Positions 1 through 9,488 are shown, counted from the stretch's first letter. The stretch is 64,000 bases of DNA from Bog-532 sp963828445 (GCA_963828445.1 CAWHFP010000003.1:434001-498000); one strand, 5' to 3'. Notes: generated by a model not told the origin, from the sequence alone. A program made the numbers and translations.

Positions 1-1234
1 GAACTGGCGGTCGCCGCGGATCGTCCAGTGCCGGGCGGCCCAGGTCGCGATCGTGCCGCTGTCACAGGTGAGGATGGCGTCGTCGGCGGCCAGGTCGTCG
101 ATGACCCCCATCGGGTACTGGGGGGCGATCGGGCTGCGCTTGGGGTTCTCCAGGTCCGCCATCTCCGAGCGCCACTTGGCCATGTCCTTCTGGTACTTCT
201 CCAGATGGCCGCGGTCGGACTTGCGGGTCAGCAGCGGGATCAGCGCCTGCAGGCTCTCCTGGGCGTCCCCGATCACCGGCACCTCGGTGGGCATCCGGAG
301 CCCGGCCCGGGTCGGGTCGGCCTCGATCTGGACCACCTTGACCTTCCCCGGCTGCGGCAGGTGCTGGGTGTAGGGGAAGTTGGTGCCGACCATGAACAAG
401 GTGTCGCAGTCCTCGACCAGGTTCTCCCCGGGCCGGGTGCCGAGCAGGCCGATGCCGCCCACCGCGAACTCGGAGTCGTCCGGGATCACCGCCTTGCCGG
501 GCAGGGTCTTGATCACCGGGGCGCCGAGCCGGTCGGCGGCGGCCAGCACCTCGGCCCGGGCGTGCAGCGCGCCCGCGCCGGCCAGGATGGCCACCTTCTC
601 CCCCGCGTTGAGGACGGCGGCGGCCGCCTCCAGGTCCGCGGTGCGGGCCCGGCCGGGCGGGGGCAGGTAGATCGGGGCGGTCTTGGGCGGGCGCGCCGGG
701 GCCACGTGCTGGTACGGGTCGGCGTCGGCGTCGGCGACCTGGACGTCGTTGGGGAAGCTCAGGTGGGCCACGCCCCGGCGGGCCAGCGCGGTGCGGATGG
801 CGATGTCGACCACCCCCGGCAGCTGGGCCGGGTTGTCGACGACCAGGTTGTACTCGGCCACGTCCATGGAACAGCTTGTCGGTGTGGACTTCCTGCTGGT
901 AGCCGGTGCCCAGCACCGAGGTCTCCTGCATGCCGGTGATGGCCAGCACCGGCATGTGGTCCAGCTTGGCGTCGTAGAGGCCGTTCAGCAGGTGGATGGC
1001 ACCGGGCCCGGAGGTGGACAGGCAGACCCCGAGCTTGCCGGTGGCCTTGGCGTAGGCGGTGGCCATGAACGCCGCCGCCTCCTCGTGGTGGACCAGGAAG
1101 AACTTGATCTTGTCGGTGTGCCGGCGCAGGCCTTCCATGATCCCGTTGATGCCGTCGCCGGGGAGGCCGAAGACGGTGTCCACGCCCCAGTCGGCCAGTC
1201 GTTCGATCAGTAGCTCGGATGCGATCTGTGCCAT
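1..1234 (-). CDS. Thiamine-diphosphate-dependent enzyme (pyruvate oxidase / acetolactate synthase family), 3' end missing, frameshifted
   Basis: The N-terminus (MAQIASELLIERLADWG) and the FGLPGDGINGIMEGL and HHEEAAAFMATAYAKATG stretches are typical of the ThDP-binding PYR domain of pyruvate oxidase/acetolactate synthase-like enzymes, with the catalytic Glu in HHEEAA. The ATG at 1232-1234 follows a good ribosome site (GAAGGAGAAGTC). About 120 codons in, near 868-869, the frame breaks. Dropping one base restores KLF-MDVAEYNLV and a normal central domain that continues off the left edge of the window (GTNFPYTQHLP is visible). The family usually cleaves or oxidatively decarboxylates 2-oxo acids. 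It is last in an operon with a sugar-acid dehydratase and a GMC dehydrogenase, so a 2-keto-acid substrate from sugar catabolism is a reasonable inference. The C-terminal ThDP-binding domain lies outside the window. Confidence 0.85.
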
Positions 1235-1256
1235 GACTTCTCCTTCGCGTATGGGG

Positions 1257-2365
1257 TCAGGCGGCCCGGTACTTTTCGGCGTCGGCGGCCCGGAACTCCA
1301 GGCCCAGCCCGGGGCGGTCCCGGGCCGGGCGGATCGCCCCGCCGGCCGGGTCGAGGGTGCCGTCGAAGAACATCGATTCGATCCGGACGTGGTCGTGGAA
1401 CCACTCCAGGTGGCGGAAGTTCGGGACCGCGGCCGCCGCGTGGGCGTGCAGGTGCGGCGCGCAGTGCCCGGAGATTTCCAGCCCGAACGAGGCGGCCACC
1501 GCCGCGGTGCGCAGCCACTCGGTGATGCCGCCGCAGCGGGACACGTCGGCCTGCAGGCAGTCGACCGCGCCCGCCGCGCACATCCGGCGGAAGTAGTACA
1601 GGTCCCAGCCGTACTCCCCCGCCGCCACGTCGGGAGCGACGGCGTCCCGGACCTCGCGCAGGCCGTCCAGGTCGTCGGAGGAGACCGGCTCCTCGAACCA
1701 GCGGACATCGAGGGCCGCGGCGGCGGCCATGGCCCGGATGGCCTGCTTGCGCCCGTAGCCGCCGTTGGCGTCCACGTACAGTTCCACGCCGTCGCCGATG
1801 GTCTCCCGGGCCTGCTCCATCCGGGCCAGGTCCCGGGCCACGTCCGTCGCCCCAGGACTCCCCGATCTTGATCTTGACCCGGGGGATGGCCTGCTCGATG
1901 GCCCAGTGGGTGAGCTGGGCCCGGAGCTGGTCGTCGTGGTAGGTGGTGAAGCCGCCGCTGCCGTAGACCGGGACCTCGTCGCGGACCGCGCCCAGCAGCC
2001 GGTACAGCGGCAGGCCGAGCCAGCTTGGCCTTGAGGTCCCAGAGGGCCACGTCGACCGCGGAGATCGCGTAGCCGGCCACCCCGGGGCGGGTCACGTTGC
2101 GGACGGCCCGGATCATGGCTTCGGAGCTGCCGGGCACGTCCAGCGCGGGGCGGCCCCGGACCACCGGGGCCAGCTCGTGCTCGATGACCGTGGCCGAGGC
2201 GGCCGAGCCGTAGGTCCAGCCGATGCCCTCGGTGTCCCCGGCCCGGACCCGGGCCAGCACCAGCGTGGTGTTGTCCCAGGTCAGCGTGCCGTCACCCTCG
2301 GGGGCGTCGGTCGGGATCTGGTACGCCGCGGCGGCGACGGACTCGATGGCCGGGTCGGTGGTCAT
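1257..2365 (-). CDS. Enolase-superfamily (mandelate racemase/muconate lactonizing-like) dehydratase, two frameshifts
   Basis: Three adjacent reading frames combine into one enolase-superfamily protein of about 370 residues. The N-terminal capping domain runs from MTTDPAIESVAAAAYQIP to SAVDVALWDLKAKL. The middle part (LGLPLYRLLGAVRDEVPVYG, then VKIKIGESWG) carries the paired catalytic lysines. The C-terminal barrel has the metal ligands in ELYVDANGGYG, WFEEPVSSDD and the following stretch, then SGHCAPHLHAHA. Frame breaks lie near 2018-2022 and at about 1853, inside a run of G. The start ATG (2363-2365) overlaps the stop of the GMC gene, so the two are translationally coupled. The family abstracts a proton alpha to a carboxylate. 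With a GMC sugar dehydrogenase upstream, a sugar-acid dehydratase is the likeliest role; the exact substrate is unknown. Confidence 0.82.
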
Positions 2366-4017
2366 CGGCTGGTTCCGTTCCGGGCTCCGGCGGCCAGCTG
2401 GTCGGCGGCGCGGGCGGCCACGGCCATGATGGTCAGGGCCGGGTTGGCCGCACCCTGGGTGGGCAGCACGCTGCCGTCGGTGATGTACAGGTTGGGCACG
2501 GCGAAGCTGCGGCCGGACTGATCGACCACCCCGCTGTGCTCGTCGCGGGCCATCCGGGCCCCGCCGACCAGGTGGGCGTAGCGCTGGATGGTGATGACCT
2601 CGTCGGCGCCGGCGGCGTGCAGGATGTCCTCCATCACCGCCTGGGCCGCCTTCGCCTGGGCCCGGTCGTTGTCGCACTGGGAGTAGGAGAAGTTGGCCAC
2701 CGGCAGCCCGTGCTGGTCCTTCTCCTCGGCCAGCGTGACCCGGTTGCCGGGCTGGGGCAGGAACTCGCACAGCGCGCCGAGCGTGGCCCAGTGCACGTAG
2801 TCGCTCATGTACTCGCGCAGCGCCCCGCCCCAGTGGCCCTGGGCGGCGACGTGCTCGGCCCAGGTGATCGGCAGCGGGGAGACGGTCTGGATGGAAAATC
2901 CGCGCTGGTAGTCCCGGGCCGGGTCGGTCTCGTAGAACTGCTCGCTGCTGACCTCGGGCGGCGGCGCCTTGTACATGCGGATCTCGGCGTCGAAGCGGCC
3001 CGCGGTCTGCGGGGCCCCCTGCACCATCAGGTAGCGCCCGACCTGGTCGAAGTCGTTGCCGACGCCGTCCGGGAAGCGGGGGCAGGCCGAGTTGAGCAGC
3101 AGCCGCGGGGTCTCGATCGAGTACCCGGCCACGGCCACCATGGCCGCGCGCTGGAACCGCTCCTTCCCGTCCTTGACGTAGTGCACGCCCAGGGCCCGGC
3201 CGTTCTGGGTGTCGATGGCGATCCGGGTCACCATCGCGTCGGCCCGGACCTCGGCCCCGTGGGCCAGCGCGTCCGGCACGTGGGTGATCAGCGGCGAGGC
3301 CTTGGCGTTGACCTTGCACCCCTGCAGGCAGAAGCCCCGGTAGATGCAGTGCGGCCGGTTACCGAAACGCCCGTTGGTGATGGCCACCGGCCCGACCCGG
3401 GTCTCGACGCCGGCCTTGAGCGCGCCGCGCAGGAAGATCTCGCCGTTGCCGCCGACCGGGTGCGGCCGGTACGGGTAGCCGTGCGGGTCGCCCCAGGGCC
3501 AGCGGTCGCCGGCCACCGGCAGTTCCTGCTCCAGCTGCTCGTAGTAGGGCCGCAACTCGGGGTAGGAGATCGGCCAGTCGGCGCCGACCCCGTCCAGGGT
3601 CCGGGTCATGAAGTCACTGGGATGGAAGCGGGGCGTGTAGCCCGCGTAATGCACCATCGATCCGCCGACGCCGCGACCGGAGTTGTTCGACCCCATCGGG
3701 ACCGGGTCGGTGCCGCTGATCACCCGCGGATCGGTCCAGTACAGGACGTGGGAACCGGCCTCGTCGCTGACCCAGTCCTGATCGGGGTCCCAGAACGGGC
3801 CCGCGTCCAGGGCGGCGACCCGCCAGCCCTTTCGGGCCAGCCGCTGGGCCATGACCGAGCCGCCCGCGCCGCAGCCCACGATGACCAGGTCGATCTCGTC
3901 GGTGTCGGCGAACTTTCGCATGTCGGCGCGCAGCCGGTGGTTGGTGCGGGAGCCGTCGTTGGGCAGCAGCCAGGCCGACTCGTTGCGGTCGCGCACATTG
4001 CTCGGGGTGCCGGGCAT
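2362..4017 (-). CDS. GMC-family FAD-dependent oxidoreductase (gluconate/glucose dehydrogenase large-subunit type)
   Basis: The 551-residue protein has an N-terminal Rossmann FAD-binding motif (DLVIVGCGAGGSVMAQRLA, about residue 43) and the GMC C-terminal domain with RYAHLVGGARMA and NLYITDGSVLPTQGAANPAL. This resembles the flavoprotein subunit of membrane-bound gluconate 2-dehydrogenase and related sugar or polyol dehydrogenases, which oxidise an alcohol and pass electrons on. The start ATG overlaps the stop of the gluconate-dehydrogenase subunit-3 gene, and the stop overlaps the next start, so all three are coupled. No Tat signal is visible on this subunit. Electron transfer through a partner is likely but the cytochrome subunit is not in view. 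Confidence 0.92.
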   Translation of the reverse strand: MPGTPSNVRDRNESAWLLPNDGSRTNHRLRADMRKFADTDEIDLVIVGCGAGGSVMAQRLARKGWRVAALDAGPFWDPDQDWVSDEAGSHVLYWTDPRVISGTDPVPMGSNNSGRGVGGSMVHYAGYTPRFHPSDFMTRTLDGVGADWPISYPELRPYYEQLEQELPVAGDRWPWGDPHGYPYRPHPVGGNGEIFLRGALKAGVETRVGPVAITNGRFGNRPHCIYRGFCLQGCKVNAKASPLITHVPDALAHGAEVRADAMVTRIAIDTQNGRALGVHYVKDGKERFQRAAMVAVAGYSIETPRLLLNSACPRFPDGVGNDFDQVGRYLMVQGAPQTAGRFDAEIRMYKAPPPEVSSEQFYETDPARDYQRGFSIQTVSPLPITWAEHVAAQGHWGGALREYMSDYVHWATLGALCEFLPQPGNRVTLAEEKDQHGLPVANFSYSQCDNDRAQAKAAQAVMEDILHAAGADEVITIQRYAHLVGGARMARDEHSGVVDQSGRSFAVPNLYITDGSVLPTQGAANPALTIMAVAARAADQLAAGARNGTSR

Positions 4018-4703
4018 CAGGCGCCCTCCCGGATCGGGTCACCGGACGGCCTGGCGTCCCGGACCTCGTAGCCTTCGAGCTTGTCCACGCCCGCGTTCTT
4101 GTAGCCGCGCGGGTAGGCCGGGCCGGAGAAGCCGATCTCGTTCCAGGCGTGCGGGTGCGCGTACAGCGCGGTGCAGGCGTACCGGGTCCACAGGCTCCAG
4201 ACGTGGGCCGCGTTCAGCCCGTGCCAGTCGCCGGACTGCCGGTCCTGGACGGCCTGGATGACTTCGAGCTGGTCCTTTTCCGGGGCGTCGGCGAACGGCA
4301 GGCCGCAGCGGGTGCGGCTGTCCTGGTCCAGGTAGCCCAGGCTGTCCCGCCAGGCCTGGCCGTCTTCGGGCATGTCCTGGTACCGCCAGCCGTCGGTCTC
4401 CCCCGCCGCCAGCCGTGCGTCGACCATCTCCAGCACGGGGATGGCGGGATCGTCCTGCTGGCCGGTCAGCAGGTTGAGGAGGGCCCGGGCGCAGGGGATC
4501 TCGTTTTCATCGAAAAACGCCGGCTGCGGGTCCGGCGTCAGCCGCGAGGTGACCAGATCGCGGGTGACCTGGTCCCAGTGCCGGGCCTGCCCGAGCACGT
4601 CGAAGCCCGGGAAGCGGGGGCTGCGGTCGGCCTGCTGCCGCTCGTAGTGGCCGGGCTGGGGCGTGTCCGGCCGCGGGGTGTCCGGCCGCGAGGCGTCGCT
4701 CAC
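4017..4703 (-). CDS. Gluconate 2-dehydrogenase subunit 3 family protein
   Basis: This protein of about 228 residues begins VSDASRPDTPRPDTPQPGHY and contains FFDENEIPCARALLNLLTG, the region typical of the gluconate 2-dehydrogenase subunit 3 family. That small subunit partners GMC flavoproteins, usually directly adjacent as here. The GTG start at 4701-4703 overlaps the TGA of the upstream membrane-protein gene, and its TGA overlaps the GMC ATG. An upstream open frame extends to 4982 but lies inside the neighbouring gene and lacks a supporting ribosome site. No Tat twin-arginine signal is visible at this start, unlike many Gram-negative relatives. The N-terminal repeat of Pro/Asp/Thr is low complexity. 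Confidence 0.85.
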   Translation of the reverse strand: MSDASRPDTPRPDTPQPGHYERQQADRSPRFPGFDVLGQARHWDQVTRDLVTSRLTPDPQPAFFDENEIPCARALLNLLTGQQDDPAIPVLEMVDARLAAGETDGWRYQDMPEDGQAWRDSLGYLDQDSRTRCGLPFADAPEKDQLEVIQAVQDRQSGDWHGLNAAHVWSLWTRYACTALYAHPHAWNEIGFSGPAYPRGYKNAGVDKLEGYEVRDARPSGDPIREGA

Positions 4704-5155
4704 TGTTCGCGGCGCAGGATCGCGGCCAGCAGGCCCATGCCGCCGACCATGGTGACCAGCAGCGGGGCCAGCAGGGGCGGCCCCATCTCCATGTTGTAGC
4801 GGAGGTTGGACCAGCCGCCCGGCTTCTGGGCGATGCCGCGGGCGTGCAGGTAGGTGCCCTGCAGGCCGTTGGCCACGATCGCGGCCGAAGCGACGGGCAG
4901 CGCGGTCTTGGCCGCCCGCTGGCTGAAGAACCCGGCCACCCCGGCCGCGGCCCCGACCGGGCCCATGGCCACCGGAATCCACATCATCTTGTTGCCGAAG
5001 CTGGCGCTGTCGTGTTCGAAGTAGATCTCGGCCGCGGCGACCAGCGCGCCCGCCGCGGTCAGCGCGGACAAGCTGCGCTCGAAGCGCCCGGCTCGCACGT
5101 TGCGGACCAGCCGGTCGATGCCCTGCACCGCTGGCGGTCCAGCCTTTTTCGGCAT
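4700..5155 (-). CDS. Small membrane protein of the dehydrogenase operon
   Basis: A 151-residue protein starting MPKKAGPPAVQGIDRLVRN. ATG 5153-5155 is preceded by GTGGAGGCAGCC, so it is preferred over an upstream GTG at 5167. Four hydrophobic segments are visible: about 30-48, 62-81 (MWIPVAMGPVGAAAGVAGFF), 88-106, and 126-147 (LLAPLLVTMVGGMGLLAAI). I recognise no named domain. Its place between a second membrane protein and the subunit-3/GMC pair suggests it anchors or assists the dehydrogenase at the membrane, but that rests on gene order only. The TGA overlaps the next GTG start. Confidence 0.75.
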   Translation of the reverse strand: MPKKAGPPAVQGIDRLVRNVRAGRFERSLSALTAAGALVAAAEIYFEHDSASFGNKMMWIPVAMGPVGAAAGVAGFFSQRAAKTALPVASAAIVANGLQGTYLHARGIAQKPGGWSNLRYNMEMGPPLLAPLLVTMVGGMGLLAAILRREQ

Positions 5156-5167
5156 GGCTGCCTCCAC

Positions 5168-5539
5168 TCAGTTGAAGGTTCGGTTACCGGGGACGCGCCG
5201 GGCGGCCAGGACGCCGGCGACCGCGAAGGCCGTGGCCATCAGGCCGCTGACCAGGGCCGGGCGGCGCCAGCGGGGCGCGGCGGCCACCACCGGCACCATA
5301 CTCAGCGCGTGCAGGGCGTCCACGGCCACCCCCAGCCCGAGCAACGGCTCGGCCGGGTAGCCCAGGGCCAGCCCGGCCTGGGCCAGCTGACGGGCCCCGA
5401 GCACCCGGACCACCCGCACAGTGGCCGGATCGAGCGGGCCGCCCAGCTGCTGCTCGGCGGAGTAGCGGGGCGCGGCCAGCTGGACCGCGCCGTAGCCGGC
5501 CCGGGCCGCGGCCAGCATGGTTTCCGCGCGCAGGCTCAC
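5168..5539 (-). CDS. Small hydrophobic protein, DUF4267-like
   Basis: 123 residues starting VSLRAETMLAAARAGYGAVQL. The GTG start (5537-5539) overlaps the stop of the SDR gene in a GTGA arrangement. It contains several hydrophobic stretches (ARQLAQAGLALG, PLLGLGVAVDALHALSMVPVVAA, ALVSGLMATAFAVAGVLAA), giving about three to four membrane helices. The layout resembles small DUF4267-type membrane proteins, though that assignment is tentative. No catalytic motif is seen. It belongs to the same coupled operon as the GMC dehydrogenase. Confidence 0.65.
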   Translation of the reverse strand: MSLRAETMLAAARAGYGAVQLAAPRYSAEQQLGGPLDPATVRVVRVLGARQLAQAGLALGYPAEPLLGLGVAVDALHALSMVPVVAAAPRWRRPALVSGLMATAFAVAGVLAARRVPGNRTFN

Positions 5540-6609
5540 CGGCGGGCCCGCCGCCCGAGCGCGGTGGCCGCGACCCCGGCCGCGCCGGCCAGGCCGAGCA
5601 GGGCGCCGCCGAGCACGCCGTGGTGCTGGGACGCCCACAGCTGGGCGCTGCGGGGCTTGGCCTTGTCGTCGAAGCTGCCGTGGGCGGTGTAGTCGTGCCC
5701 GCTCGGGCCGTCGGCGGGCTCCCACAGGTTGACCGGGCGGTCCGGGGCCTCGGGCCGGTCGTCCTCCTGCGCCTGGTAGCCGGTCTTGCCCAGGTAGCGG
5801 TCGAGCAGGCCGGGCGCGATCGCGTTGGCGATCAGCGTGCCCATGGTCGTCCCGCCCACCCAGTACTCCCGGCGCTTCGGGTGGTCGGCCGCGTACAGCA
5901 CGCCGTGGGCGGCGACCTCGGGCTGGTAGATCGGCGGCACCGGCTGGGCGGGCTTGGGCAGCCGGGACAGCACCCAGTCGAACTGCGGGGTGTTGACCGC
6001 GGGCATCTGGACCATGGTCACGTGCACGTTGCTCTTCTCGTGCAGCAGTTCGCAGCGCAGCGACTCGTGGAAGCCCTGGATGGCGTGCTTGGCCCCGCAG
6101 TAGGCGGTCTGCAGCGGGATGCCGCGGTAGGCCAGGGTGGAGCCGACGTGGACGATGGTGCCGGCGTCGCGGGCCTGCATCCGCTTGAGCGCGGCCATCG
6201 TGCCGTAGACGTAGCCCAGGTAGCTGACCTCGGTGACCCGCTTGTACTCGGCGGGCGTGATGTTCTTGAACTCGGAGAAGATCGAGGTGAAGGCCACGTT
6301 GACCCACACGTCGATGGGCCCGAGGGTCTGCTCGATCTTCTCGGCGGCCGCCTCGACCTGGTCCGGGTCGGCGACGTCGGTCGGGATGGCCAGCGCGGTG
6401 CCGCCGCGGGCCTCGACGTCCCGGGCCGCGCCGGCCAGGCCCTCCTCGCCCCGGGCCAGCAGGGCCACCTTGGCCCCGCGGGCACCGAAGGCCAGCGCGG
6501 TGGCCCGCCCGATACCGCCGCTGGCCCCGGTGACCACGACGACCTGGTTCGCATGCTCGTTGCCCGGGGTCTCGCTGCTCACGGTCTCGCTCCTCACGGT
6601 CTCGCTCAT
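5536..6609 (-). CDS. Short-chain dehydrogenase/reductase with C-terminal membrane helix
   Basis: The 357-residue SDR has VVVVTGASGGIGRATALAFG (TGxxxGIG nucleotide site), VNVAF in place of the usual NNAG, the catalytic Ser in IVHVGSTLAYRG and the YxxxK pair in YCGAKHAIQGFHESL. After the core (to about residue 250) comes an acidic and polar tail ending in a hydrophobic segment (VLGGALLGLAGAAGVAATALG), so the enzyme may be membrane-tethered. The ATG at 6607-6609 follows AAAGGAGCACCACC and overlaps the GH15 stop codon. Substrate is unknown; in this operon oxidation of a sugar-derived alcohol is plausible. Confidence 0.9.
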   Translation of the reverse strand: MSETVRSETVSSETPGNEHANQVVVVTGASGGIGRATALAFGARGAKVALLARGEEGLAGAARDVEARGGTALAIPTDVADPDQVEAAAEKIEQTLGPIDVWVNVAFTSIFSEFKNITPAEYKRVTEVSYLGYVYGTMAALKRMQARDAGTIVHVGSTLAYRGIPLQTAYCGAKHAIQGFHESLRCELLHEKSNVHVTMVQMPAVNTPQFDWVLSRLPKPAQPVPPIYQPEVAAHGVLYAADHPKRREYWVGGTTMGTLIANAIAPGLLDRYLGKTGYQAQEDDRPEAPDRPVNLWEPADGPSGHDYTAHGSFDDKAKPRSAQLWASQHHGVLGGALLGLAGAAGVAATALGRRARR

Positions 6610-8411
6610 GGTGGTGCTCCTTTGGTAGTCGCTAAGGCCGTCGCGGCCGGCGTCTCGGGCCACGGGCTGGCCAGCCGCTGCGCCGACTCGAGCAGCAGCG
6701 CGTGCACAAAGGCCTGGGGGGCGTTGCCGCGGACCTGACGCTGGTTGACGTCGTACTCCTCGGTCAGCAGACCGGGCGTGCCGGCGGCGGCACGGTTGCG
6801 CTCGAACCAGCGGGCGGCCTCGACCTCCCGGCCGTGCTGGTGCTCGGTCAGGGCCATGGCGAACCCGCACAGCAGGAACGCGCCCTCGGCCTGGCCCAGC
6901 GGCCGTTCATCTTCCCGGTAGCGGTACAGGAAACCGTCCCGGCCCAGGTCCTTGGCGACCGCTTCGATGGTGGCCAGCGCCCGCGGGTCGCTGGCCGGTA
7001 GCGCACCGCGGATGATCGGCAGCAGCAGCGCGGCGTCGACCCGCTCGTCACCCGGGGCCCGCTGGAAGCGGCCGGAAGGGTGCAGGCAGTCGGCGGTGAC
7101 GTCGGCCACCAGCCGGTCGGCCAGCCCGCTCCAGGCCGCTCCTTGCGCTGCGGGCGCGGCGCCGGCGATGGCCCGCAGCCCGGCCGCGCAGGTCAGCCGG
7201 GAGTGGGCCCAGTGCCGGTTGTCCAGTTCCCAGATGCCGGCGTCGGGTTCACCGCCGCGTTTCTGGATGGCGGTGATCGCGGCTTCGACCGCTGGCCAGT
7301 GGCCCGAGTCGAGCCGGTCGTGCCGGGCCGCCGCCGCGAACAGCAGCAGCGCCTCGCCGAAGGCGTCCAGCTGGAACTGCCGGTTGACCCAGTTACCGAC
7401 CTTGTCGTAACCGCCGGGGTAGCCGGGCAGGTGCAGCCGGCGCTCACTGGGGACCGGGCCGCCGTCCACGGTGTAGGCCGGCTTGAGCTGCGGCCCGTCG
7501 GCCAGCAGCCGCTCGGTGACGAAGCTGACCGCGTCGTCCAGCAGCGGGTACGGTCCGGCCGCGGCCACCGCTTCGCCGGCGAAGCACTGGTCGCGGATCC
7601 AGGCGTACCGGTAGTCGTAGTTGCGGCCTTGCTGGGCTCGCTCGGGCAGGCTGGTGGTGGCCGCGGCGGCCATGCCGCCTCCGGCGCTGGTCAGCCCGCG
7701 CAGCACCGCGTAGGCGTGACCGGCGTCCCGGTCGGCGATTGTCCCGGACAGGTCGGGCACCGCCTCCTGCCAGGCGGTCTCGGTGGCCTGCCAGATCTTG
7801 GCCGAGTCGGGCGGCGGCCCGGTCAGCGGGCGATCGGAGATCTCCAGCACCAGGTCCAGGCGGTCGCCGGCCGGGACCGTGACCTCGGCCCGCAGCCCAC
7901 CGCCGGACCGGGGGCGCGCCCCCTTCAGCCCGGACCAGCGCAAGTAGAGGGGGCCACAGCGGGCGGTCCAGGCACCGCCCTCGCGCTTGAGGTCGCGCGG
8001 CTCGTCCCGCCCGAACCCGGCCCGGGGATCGAAGATCACCCGGACCTTGGTGTCACCGTCGATGGCCTCGACCCGGCGCAGCGTCACCGCCGTGTGCCGG
8101 TCACCCGGCATGGCCAGCGCTTCCCGGCACTCGATGGCCTGGGTGGTGGTGATCCACCGGCTGCGCCAGATCAGGCTGCGCGGCTCGTAGTAGCCACCCC
8201 ACACGAACGGCTGTTCCACCGGGGTGACCGCGTACACCCCGGACCCGCCGATCAGCGCCGAGAACACCGCGTCGGAGTCCCAGCGCGGCGCGCACATCCA
8301 GACGAAGTCCCCGCGCGGCCCGACCAGGATGCCGCGTTCCCCGTCGGCCAGCAGCGCGTACTCGGACAGCACGTGGAGCGGGAACTCCGGCGTGCCGTTG
8401 CTGTCCGCCAC
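6606..8411 (-). CDS. Glycoside hydrolase family 15 protein (glucoamylase/trehalase type)
   Basis: About 601 residues, starting VADSNGTPEFPLHVLSEYAL at a GTG preceded by GGAGGAGGCGCAGCA; an upstream TTG/GTG-type start would add an unsupported extension. The N-terminal beta-sandwich (GPRGDFVWMCAPRWDSDAV) is followed by the (alpha/alpha)6 barrel with RNYDYRYAWIRDQCF, the GH15 signature holding a substrate-binding Arg-Asp pair, and LTEEYDVN near the C-terminus. These enzymes hydrolyse alpha-glucosidic bonds in starch-like oligosaccharides or trehalose with inversion. No signal peptide is visible, so an intracellular substrate is likely. It is the first gene of the eight-gene oxidation operon and would supply sugar to the downstream dehydrogenases. 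Confidence 0.92.
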   Translation of the reverse strand: MADSNGTPEFPLHVLSEYALLADGERGILVGPRGDFVWMCAPRWDSDAVFSALIGGSGVYAVTPVEQPFVWGGYYEPRSLIWRSRWITTTQAIECREALAMPGDRHTAVTLRRVEAIDGDTKVRVIFDPRAGFGRDEPRDLKREGGAWTARCGPLYLRWSGLKGARPRSGGGLRAEVTVPAGDRLDLVLEISDRPLTGPPPDSAKIWQATETAWQEAVPDLSGTIADRDAGHAYAVLRGLTSAGGGMAAAATTSLPERAQQGRNYDYRYAWIRDQCFAGEAVAAAGPYPLLDDAVSFVTERLLADGPQLKPAYTVDGGPVPSERRLHLPGYPGGYDKVGNWVNRQFQLDAFGEALLLFAAAARHDRLDSGHWPAVEAAITAIQKRGGEPDAGIWELDNRHWAHSRLTCAAGLRAIAGAAPAAQGAAWSGLADRLVADVTADCLHPSGRFQRAPGDERVDAALLLPIIRGALPASDPRALATIEAVAKDLGRDGFLYRYREDERPLGQAEGAFLLCGFAMALTEHQHGREVEAARWFERNRAAAGTPGLLTEEYDVNQRQVRGNAPQAFVHALLLESAQRLASPWPETPAATALATTKGAPP

Positions 8412-8503
8412 TGCTGCGCCTCCTCCGGGCTGGGTTTGCCGAGTGGGCTGGCCACGGAGAGCCACTTTCCCCGGTGGCCGGGATCATTCACGGTGGCGGT
8501 GAG

Positions 8504-9394
8504 TTATTTCGCTCGGGGTGCCGGGGCCGGACCTACGGCTTCGAGATAGCCGGTCATGCGGCTGAGCAGGCTGGTTGCCCGCCGAAGGTCGGCCGAGGAC
8601 GACGGCGGCATCCCGGACGGCAACAACCGGGTCAGCCGCAGGCCCGGTGACAGGTGCTCGGCCAGCAGGGCACAGATCAGGGCCGCGTCCCGGACCGCGG
8701 CCGGGTCCAGCGTCCACACCACCTCGAACCGGCGGTCACCGTCCGGGACATCGTGCTGGCCGGGCAATTCCCAGCCGGACAGGCAGGCCGGGTAGGACTC
8801 GGATTCGCAGACCAGCGACCATTCGCGCCGAAGCGGCGCGGCGGCGGGCAGCGGCAGCGTGATCAGCGACCCGGGCTCCAGCGCCGGGGCGCTGGTGCCC
8901 GCCTCGCCGTCGGACTCGGCGAAGACCACGGTGAACCGGGCGGTCCGGGCCAGGTCCCGCCAGCGCGCGGCCGACCCGCGGAAGTGGCGTTCGTGCTGGA
9001 AGGCGCCGAACAGCAGGGGCCGCCCGGCCCGGGCGCCGCACTCGTCCTCGATGGCCCGGGTCAGGGCGAGCACGGTGGACTTGCGCAGCACCTGGGGCAG
9101 CAGTTCCGGGTGGCGGCGGCGCAGCCCGGCGAACACCGACGGCTCCAGTTCCACCGTGTCCGCCGTGACCTGGGCGATCGCCGCGGGCAGGCCGACCCCG
9201 GCCGCCCGGAGCCGCAGCACCTGCTCGATGAGGTCCACGTCGCGGTCGCGGTACCGGCGGTGGCCGCCCGGGCCGCGCCGCGGCCGGGGGAAGCCGTACC
9301 GCGTTTCCCACGTGCGCACGGTGGCCGCGGGCAGTCCCGTCCGCGCGGCCAGTTCACTCACGCTGAGGCCATCCGCGGCCATGTCGCCCACCAA
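8504..9394 (-). CDS. MerR-family regulator with DICT-type sensory domain
   Basis: The 296-residue protein opens with a MerR helix-turn-helix (LSVSELAARTGLPAATVRTWETRYGFPRPRR) followed by the GGHRRYRDRDVDLI wing. The C-terminal half, about residues 85-290, matches the DICT sensor layout (LLFGAFQHERHFRGSAARWRDLARTA; LSGWELPG), a domain otherwise found with diguanylate cyclases and two-component systems. It is divergent from the small membrane-protein gene at 9489. Two TATTCAA copies lie in the shared upstream region. The GH15 operon starts only 93 nt downstream on the same strand, so this could be a local regulator, but the signal is unknown. Confidence 0.85.
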   Translation of the reverse strand: MVGDMAADGLSVSELAARTGLPAATVRTWETRYGFPRPRRGPGGHRRYRDRDVDLIEQVLRLRAAGVGLPAAIAQVTADTVELEPSVFAGLRRRHPELLPQVLRKSTVLALTRAIEDECGARAGRPLLFGAFQHERHFRGSAARWRDLARTARFTVVFAESDGEAGTSAPALEPGSLITLPLPAAAPLRREWSLVCESESYPACLSGWELPGQHDVPDGDRRFEVVWTLDPAAVRDAALICALLAEHLSPGLRLTRLLPSGMPPSSSADLRRATSLLSRMTGYLEAVGPAPAPRAK

Positions 9395-9488
9395 CCTTCC
9401 TATTCAATCTGCAGAGGTTTTATTCAAACCGGCGTTTAAGTATGGCATTCCGGGAAGCGGACCGGCGGCGACAACGAAAGGAGACACG

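Noticed and set aside
62..3319. 1,085-codon frame on the minus strand
   Set aside because: It strings together out-of-frame parts of the GMC gene with true pieces of the enolase-superfamily and ThDP genes; only short parts are real coding sequence.
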